From assembly GCF_019420015.1 (NCBI RefSeq), contig NZ_JAHZIA010000008.1:87332-141165 (forward strand): 53,834 bases of DNA, written 5' to 3'. The notes under the pieces were generated by a model. The model did not search any database. It worked only from the letters and a program-made list of their open reading frames with translations, and was not told where the DNA came from. The translations under genes were made by a program, and so were the position numbers. Source of the DNA: Anaerofustis sp. Lineage in GTDB: Bacteria; Bacillota; Clostridia; Eubacteriales; Anaerofustaceae. This document shows positions 49,436 to 53,834 of the stretch, piece by piece. Within the stretch, counting starts at the first letter, position 1. Each line of letters starts with the position of its first letter.

Positions 49436-50344
49436 TTATTTCCCCATCTCAAGCATTCTCTTTAAAGGTATATATGCTTTTTTCATAAGTTCTTTATCCA
49501 ATATTACTTCAGACTCGTTATTAACCAATGAATTAAGCACCTTTTCCAATGTTATTTTTTTCATATCCGGGCAACATTGTCCGATACCCAAATCATAAAA
49601 TTTCTTATTTGGATTTTTACATCTAAGTTCATATAATACACCCAGTTCGGTTACAACAATAAATTCCTTTTCATCGCTTTCAGTGGCATAATCTATAATT
49701 CCTGAGGTACTACCTATATAATCTGCTAACTTCAAAACATCGTCTGTACATTCAGGATGAACCATTACTTTTGCATTCGGATATTTTTCTTTTACCCTAA
49801 GAAGATTTTTCTTTGTCATATCTTTATGAATAGGGCAATATCCGTCATTAAAAATAAAGTTTTTTTCAGGCAATTTCCCTGCCACATATCGTCCCAAATT
49901 TTCATCGGGAATAAAGAAAATATTTTTACTTGAAATATTTTTAACTATCTTTAACGCATTTGAAGAAGTTACACAAACATCAGAATAAGACTTCAATTTT
50001 GCACTGGAATTTACATAGCAAACAACAGAAACATCCTCATAAAGCTTCTTTATTTCCTGAATTTTCTCTATACTTGCCATATGAGCCATAGGACAATCGG
50101 CAGAAGCATCCGGCATTAAAACTTTCTTCTTTGGATTTAATATCTTCGCGCTTTCTCCCATAAAAGAAACTCCACAAAATACAATCGTATCTTCTTTTAC
50201 AGTAGTAGCTATCTTAGCAAGATAAAAAGAATCTCCGACATAATCCGCTATTTCCTGAATCTCGTCTTCTACATAATAATGAGCGAGAATTACGGCATTC
50301 TTCTCTTTTTTCAACTCATTTATTCTTTTTACAATATCGTTCAT
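49436..50344 (-). CDS. nadA: Quinolinate synthase NadA
   Basis: A 303-residue [4Fe-4S] enzyme condensing iminoaspartate with dihydroxyacetone phosphate. AVILAHYYVEDEIQEIADYVGDS is the N-terminal signature. The three cluster cysteines are in IVFCGVSFMGE, MVHPECTDDV and GIGQCCPDMKK. The start at 50344 is taken because AAGGAG precedes it; the upstream extension has no family similarity. First gene of the NAD operon. Confidence 0.97.
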   Translation of the reverse strand: MNDIVKRINELKKEKNAVILAHYYVEDEIQEIADYVGDSFYLAKIATTVKEDTIVFCGVSFMGESAKILNPKKKVLMPDASADCPMAHMASIEKIQEIKKLYEDVSVVCYVNSSAKLKSYSDVCVTSSNALKIVKNISSKNIFFIPDENLGRYVAGKLPEKNFIFNDGYCPIHKDMTKKNLLRVKEKYPNAKVMVHPECTDDVLKLADYIGSTSGIIDYATESDEKEFIVVTELGVLYELRCKNPNKKFYDLGIGQCCPDMKKITLEKVLNSLVNNESEVILDKELMKKAYIPLKRMLEMGK

Positions 50345-50372
50345 ATTTTTCTCCTTAAAGAATTTGAAAATA

Positions 50373-50412
50373 ATTATATCACTAAACTTGACATATGACA
50401 AGACAGTTGTCA
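50373..50412 (-). promoter_or_regulatory. nadA promoter with putative NiaR operator
   Basis: TTGTCA (complement of 50396-50401), 17-base spacer, TATAAT (complement of 50373-50378). The inverted repeat TGACAA-GACAG-TTGTCA (50396-50412) covers the -35 box, and the minus strand contains TGTCTTGTCA, like the TGTCTTGACA-type boxes of Firmicute NiaR. A repressor bound there would block RNA polymerase. Confidence 0.82.
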
Positions 50413-50496
50413 AAAATATTGTAAATGAAAATATTTATTAAATTCAAATATTTTTACTTTTATTTCACACAATTATGATAAAATGTATTAATATCA

Positions 50497-50516
50497 GTTA
50501 GTTACTGTAACCTAAC
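50497..50516. promoter_or_regulatory. DtxR/MntR-like box upstream of putative Mn exporter
   Basis: GTTAGTTAC-T-GTAACCTAAC (50497-50516), near-palindrome with TTAGGTTA-like half-sites on the minus strand, located in the leader just before the ribosome binding site AAGGAGG. Resembles binding sites of DtxR/IdeR/MntR regulators. Confidence 0.55.
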
Positions 50517-50540
50517 TTAATATGATATAAGGAGGAAAAC

Positions 50541-51404
50541 ATGCTCATTCATTCTTTGGAACATGCCTTTATAGATAGCATAAAGATATTTCCATTCTTA
50601 CTTTTAACGTACATTATATTGGAATTCATTGAACATAAAACAAGCGATAAATTTGTACATATAATAGAAAAATCAGGATTTCTCGGTCCTATTTTCGGAA
50701 GTATACTAGGGGTAATTCCCCAATGCGGATTTTCAACGGTAGCCTCAAATTTTTATGCAGGAAGAATTATTACACTTGGAACATTGATATCAATATACCT
50801 ATCCACTTCCGATGAAATGCTTCCGATTCTAATAGCAAACAACGCACCATTATCTTTAATACTAAAAATATTGTTGATAAAAGTAGTAATCGGAATGTTT
50901 TTTGGTATTATAATAGACTTGCTTTTCAAAAAGACATATATAGATAAAAACATGCATATGGGACACAGCGACAACCATATGCATGACGATTGCAAACAAG
51001 AAGAAAGTTTTTTAATATCCGCAGCAAAACATACACTAAATATTTTTATATTCATTTTTGTCTTTACATTTATATTAAATATATTTATAGAATTTATAGG
51101 AGAAGACAGCCTTTCGACATTCATATTAAATAAACCCGTTATCGGTTCATTATTATCGGGTATCGTCGGGCTTATACCAAACTGTGCGGGTTCTGTAATA
51201 ATAACAGATTTATATCTAAACGGAGGTATAGGTTTCGGTGCAATGATATCAGGACTTCTTATAAGTGCAGGAGTGGGGCTTCTCGTGCTTTTCAAGGTAA
51301 ATAAAGATAAGAAAGAAAATATCAAAATAGTATTTATACTTTACACAATAGGAGTATTATGCGGAATATTTATCGATCTTTTTAACTTATGGTATAAATT
51401 ATAA
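50541..51404 (+). CDS. Putative manganese transporter (ArsP_2-like)
   Basis: A 287-residue polytopic membrane protein with about eight hydrophobic segments in two repeats. The repeats contain related motifs, LGVIPQCGFSTVASNFY and VGLIPNCAGSVIITDLY, each followed by a small-residue helix (GTLISIYLSTSDEMLPIL and GAMISGLLISAGVGLLV). This is the pattern of permeases annotated as putative manganese transporters (ArsP_2/PF11449-like). The central loop is rich in metal ligands (MHMGHSDNHMHDDC, about 134-147), supporting a metal substrate. Start ATG follows AAGGAGG. Single gene preceded by a DtxR-like box. Metal and direction of transport are inferred. Confidence 0.78.
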   Translation: MLIHSLEHAFIDSIKIFPFLLLTYIILEFIEHKTSDKFVHIIEKSGFLGPIFGSILGVIPQCGFSTVASNFYAGRIITLGTLISIYLSTSDEMLPILIANNAPLSLILKILLIKVVIGMFFGIIIDLLFKKTYIDKNMHMGHSDNHMHDDCKQEESFLISAAKHTLNIFIFIFVFTFILNIFIEFIGEDSLSTFILNKPVIGSLLSGIVGLIPNCAGSVIITDLYLNGGIGFGAMISGLLISAGVGLLVLFKVNKDKKENIKIVFILYTIGVLCGIFIDLFNLWYKL

Positions 51405-51458
51405 ATAAAATGCAAAATAAAAACATACTTTAACAATGCCATAAAAAATATTCTTAAC

Positions 51459-51494
51459 AAAAAAACCTCTTTGAATTTTCAAAGAGGTTTTTAT
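51459..51494. terminator. Bidirectional terminator between Mn transporter and groEL
   Basis: AAAAACCTCTTTGAA (51461-51475) / TTCAAAGAGGTTTTT (51478-51492), 15-base stem with T-runs on both sides. Confidence 0.93.
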
Positions 51495-51507
51495 TTTTTA
51501 TTAAAAA

Positions 51508-53121
51508 CTACATCATAGGAGGTGTCATTTGAGGAGCGTTGTCTTCAGATTTAATATCAGCAACACTGGCTTCTGTTGTAAGGAACATAGCACTTACACT
51601 TGCAGCATTTTGCATTGCAGATCTTGCAACTTTTGTTGGGTCAACAATACCGGCTTCAACCATATCTTTATATTCAAAGTTGTAAGCATCGAAACCTTTG
51701 CCTTTTTCTTCATTTAATAATTTATCAACAACTACACTTCCTTCTACACCTGCATTATAAGCAATTTGTCTTAAAGGTGTTTCTACAGCCTTTCTTATGA
51801 TGGCGGCCCCTGTTTTTTCATCTCCTTCAAGAGATTCAACCAATTCATCCAAAGCAGGAATTGTAGCAATCATAGCGCTTCCGCCTCCAGGAACGATACC
51901 TTCTTCCACAGCGGCTCTTGTAGCATTCAAAGCGTCTTCTATTCTGTATTTCTTTTCTTTCATTTCTGTTTCTGTAGCAGCACCTACTTGAATTACGGCT
52001 ACACCACCTGAAAGTTTTGCAAGTCTTTCTTGTAATTTTTCTTTATCGTATTCTGAAGTTGTTTCAGGAATTTGAGCCTTAATTTGGTTTCTTCTGTCTT
52101 CAATCTTATCAGCATCACCTTGACCTTCAACAATAATGGTATTTTCTTTGTCAACCCTTACTTGGCTTGCTCTTCCTAGCATATCAAGTGTTGTAGATTT
52201 AAGATCCATACCAAGATCTTCACTTATAACTGTACCGCCTGTAAGTATAGCCAAATCATCAAGCATAGCTTTTCTTCTATCTCCAAATCCAGGAGCTTTA
52301 ACAGCAACACAGTTAATTACGCCTCTTAATTTATTAACGATTAGAGTTGAAAGCGCTTCTCCTTCAATATCATCTGCAATAATCAATAAGCTGCCGCCTG
52401 CTTGTTGCAATTCTGTTAAAACAGGTAAAATTTCTTGCATATTGCTGATTTTTTTATCAGTTAATAGTATATATGGTTTATCATATACACATTCCATTTT
52501 TTCTACATCCGTAGCCATATATGCAGATAAATAACCTCTGTCAAATTGCATACCTTCAGTAAATTCAAGTTCAACTTTCATTGACTTTCCTTCTTCGATT
52601 GTAATAACACCGTCATTACCTACTTTTTCCATTGCTTCTGAAATAAGTTCTCCAACGGTTTCATCAGCTGAAGAGTTTGCCGCAACTTGAGCAATAGCCT
52701 TTTTACCTTCAACAGGTTTTGAAATTTTCTTAAGTTCTTCAACAAATTTATCAACTGCTTTTTCGATACCTTTTTTAAGTACCATAGGATTTGCACCTGC
52801 TGCTACATTCTTAAGTCCTTCACTTATAATTGCCTGTGTAAGGATAGTAGCGGTTGTTGTACCGTCTCCGGCAGCATCGTTTGTATTTGTCGCAACTTCT
52901 TTTACAAGTTGTGCACCCATATTTTCAAATTGATCTTCAAGTTCTATTTCTCTTGCAATCGTAACACCGTCATTGGTAATAATAGGAGAACCGAAACTCT
53001 TACCTAAAACAACGTTTCTTCCTCTTGGTCCAAGGGTTACTTTTACAGTATTCGCTAATTTATCAACTCCGGCTTTTAAACCTTCTCTTGCTTCTGTACC
53101 ATGTTTAATTTCTTTTGCCAT
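51508..53121 (-). CDS. groL: Chaperonin GroEL (Hsp60)
   Basis: A 537-residue chaperonin subunit forming the folding double ring. VTLGPRGRNVVL, NDGVTIAREIELED, the ATPase DGTTTATIL, the apical segment with GFGDRRKAMLDDLAILTGG, and the C-terminal VVEGIVPGGGSA-type segment (here EEGIVPGGGSAM) are conserved. The C-terminus ends PPMM without the long GGM tail. It follows groES by 29 bases and is under the second CIRCE. GroEL also assists HrcA folding, linking it to the dnaK operon here. Confidence 0.99.
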   Translation of the reverse strand: MAKEIKHGTEAREGLKAGVDKLANTVKVTLGPRGRNVVLGKSFGSPIITNDGVTIAREIELEDQFENMGAQLVKEVATNTNDAAGDGTTTATILTQAIISEGLKNVAAGANPMVLKKGIEKAVDKFVEELKKISKPVEGKKAIAQVAANSSADETVGELISEAMEKVGNDGVITIEEGKSMKVELEFTEGMQFDRGYLSAYMATDVEKMECVYDKPYILLTDKKISNMQEILPVLTELQQAGGSLLIIADDIEGEALSTLIVNKLRGVINCVAVKAPGFGDRRKAMLDDLAILTGGTVISEDLGMDLKSTTLDMLGRASQVRVDKENTIIVEGQGDADKIEDRRNQIKAQIPETTSEYDKEKLQERLAKLSGGVAVIQVGAATETEMKEKKYRIEDALNATRAAVEEGIVPGGGSAMIATIPALDELVESLEGDEKTGAAIIRKAVETPLRQIAYNAGVEGSVVVDKLLNEEKGKGFDAYNFEYKDMVEAGIVDPTKVARSAMQNAASVSAMFLTTEASVADIKSEDNAPQMTPPMM

Positions 53122-53150
53122 TTTATATCACCTTTCCTTTTCACTCTCAA

Positions 53151-53435
53151 TTATTTAACTATAGCTAAAATTTCGCTTTGTCTTATAATAAGATATTCTT
53201 CACCTTCAAGTTTAACTTCAGAACCGGCATATTTAGAATAAATAACCGTATCACCTTCTTTTACATCTAAAGCTACTTTCTTTCCGTCTACGATTTCACC
53301 AGATCCTACAGCTATAACTTCACCCATAACAGGTTTTTCTTTTGCTGTATCAGGTAAAATAATACCTGTAGCTGTTTTATTTTCTTCTTCTTTTACTTTG
53401 ATTACGACTTTGTCGCCAAGTGGTTGTAATTTCAT
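53151..53435 (-). CDS. groS: Co-chaperonin GroES
   Basis: A 94-residue heptameric cap of GroEL. MKLQPLGDKVVIKVKEEENKTATGIILPD includes the mobile loop; the roof and YAGSEVKLEGEEYLIIRQSEILAIV C-terminus are canonical. Start ATG is preceded by AGGAGG. First gene of the groES-groEL operon. Confidence 0.99.
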   Translation of the reverse strand: MKLQPLGDKVVIKVKEEENKTATGIILPDTAKEKPVMGEVIAVGSGEIVDGKKVALDVKEGDTVIYSKYAGSEVKLEGEEYLIIRQSEILAIVK

Positions 53436-53487
53436 TTCTTACTCACTCCTCCTAAGAATTATATTTAATAGTTACAATCATTTTTCG

Positions 53488-53514
53488 TTAGCACTCGACT
53501 ATCTTGAGTGCTAA
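53488..53514. promoter_or_regulatory. CIRCE operator of groES-groEL
   Basis: TTAGCACTC-N9-GAGTGCTAA at 53488-53514, perfect consensus; HrcA target. Confidence 0.98.
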
Positions 53515-53518
53515 TAGT

Positions 53519-53546
53519 ATTTTAGCACACTTACATTTATTGTCAA
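53519..53546 (-). promoter_or_regulatory. Promoter of groES-groEL
   Basis: TTGACA (complement of 53541-53546), 16-base spacer, TAAAAT (complement of 53519-53524), directly before CIRCE. Confidence 0.85.
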
Positions 53547-53675
53547 TACTATTTTATAAAAAAATTGATTATATTTAAAAATTATTAATTTGCTCAAAAT
53601 ACCATAAAAATAAATATCCGTATCATAATACAAATAAACAGTACCTCTTAAAACAGAATAACATAATACCATTCA

Positions 53676-53706
53676 AAAAAAGAAAGATTAAAAATCTTTC
53701 TTTTTC
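53676..53706 (-). terminator. Terminator of alr
   Basis: AAAGAAAGATT / AATCTTTCTTT-type hairpin overlapping the alr stop, followed on the minus strand by TTTTTTT. Confidence 0.75.
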
Positions 53707-53834
53707 CCGTCTAATATATATTCTCTTTTTACTCTTTTATTTATACAACAAAGGAGTTCATATGGAATAGTACCGCACAAATCTGCTAAGTCTGAAACAT
53801 CTATATTTTCACCAAACAATTCAACATCATCACC
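53688..53834 (-). CDS. alr: Alanine racemase, C-terminal fragment
   Basis: The last 48 codons of a gene entering from the right edge. The sequence GDDVELFGENIDVSDLADLCG followed by TIPYELLCCINKRVKREYI matches the C-terminal beta domain of alanine racemase (the GTI-Y-E-LxCxI-xKRVxRxY end). The enzyme makes D-alanine for peptidoglycan using PLP; the catalytic parts lie outside the window. It is convergent with nothing; the 150-base gap to the groES promoter holds only AT-rich sequence. Confidence 0.88.
   Translation of the reverse strand, partial: GDDVELFGENIDVSDLADLCGTIPYELLCCINKRVKREYILDGKKKDF

Noticed and set aside
51470..51485. CTTTGAATTTTCAAAG resembling a FabT box near groEL
   Set aside because: The sequence is the loop-proximal part of the perfect bidirectional terminator stem; spacing differs from the 6-3-6 boxes of the fatty-acid operon.
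1..53834. CRISPR arrays, tRNA or rRNA genes, insertion sequences
   Set aside because: No regularly spaced direct repeats, no cloverleaf or rRNA signature, and no transposase reading frame or terminal repeats were seen by reading; a tRNAscan or repeat-finder run was not possible.

Overview
The window is a contiguous piece of a low-GC Gram-positive chromosome, most likely an anaerobic member of class Clostridia. Supporting this are the AT-rich base composition, strong AGGAGG-type ribosome binding sites, HrcA/CIRCE heat-shock control, a tryptophan T-box leader, a class B sortase, FabK instead of FabI, rubrerythrin, and the SCIFF six-cysteine peptide with its radical SAM maturase, a near-signature of Clostridia. 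The genus cannot be fixed from the sequence. I saw no rRNA, tRNA, insertion sequence, CRISPR array or intact prophage.

Layout. 1-4.4 kb: N-terminal part of a LevR-type sigma-54 activator running off the left edge, a DJ-1/PfpI protein, an HdeD-like membrane protein fused to a putative papain-like domain, and a small lipoprotein. 4.4-6.2 kb: stand-alone TrpB2 behind a Trp T-box. 6.3-8.9 kb: heavy-metal resistance operon (ArsR-type sensor, separate HMA metallochaperone, P1B ATPase) with a clear operator. 8.9-14.6 kb: secF, secD, SCIFF maturase, SCIFF peptide, iscU and a cysteine desulfurase, all on the minus strand. 14.8-19.6 kb: hrcA-grpE-dnaK-dnaJ under CIRCE. 19.7-24.5 kb: an SDR, a Crp/Fnr regulator divergent from thioredoxin, rubrerythrin, rpsU-yqeY, a DUF523 protein and sortase B. 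24.5-34.9 kb: a complete type II fatty-acid operon, acpP-accBCDA-fabH-fabK-NMO-fabD-fabG-fabF-fabZ, with two FabT-like palindromes. 35-43.2 kb: Fe-type alcohol dehydrogenase, glutaredoxin, a phage-regulator-like orphan behind a leader terminator, a zinc-type dehydrogenase, mtaB, a PHP phosphoesterase, and a marR-ftsH pair. 43.2-46.8 kb: thiS-thiF-thiG-thiH-tenI (thiazole branch of thiamine synthesis) behind a compact terminator leader that is not a TPP riboswitch. 46.8-50.4 kb: nadA-nadB-nadC-niaR with a putative NiaR operator. 50.5-53.8 kb: a putative manganese exporter, groES-groEL with a second CIRCE, and the 3' end of an alanine racemase gene at the right edge.

The genes form well-bounded operons, most with a recognisable sigma-A promoter and many bounded by bidirectional terminators. 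Several are self-regulated by a repressor encoded in the same operon or by cis RNA: HrcA/CIRCE at two loci, NiaR at nadA, the ArsR sensor at its own promoter, MarR at its own promoter, and a T-box at trpB2. The observations most worth following are the thiS leader with mutually exclusive hairpins, the MarR-FtsH pairing, the Crp/Fnr-thioredoxin divergon with a palindrome at the class II activator position, the terminator between the SCIFF peptide and its maturase, and the membrane/papain-fold fusion.
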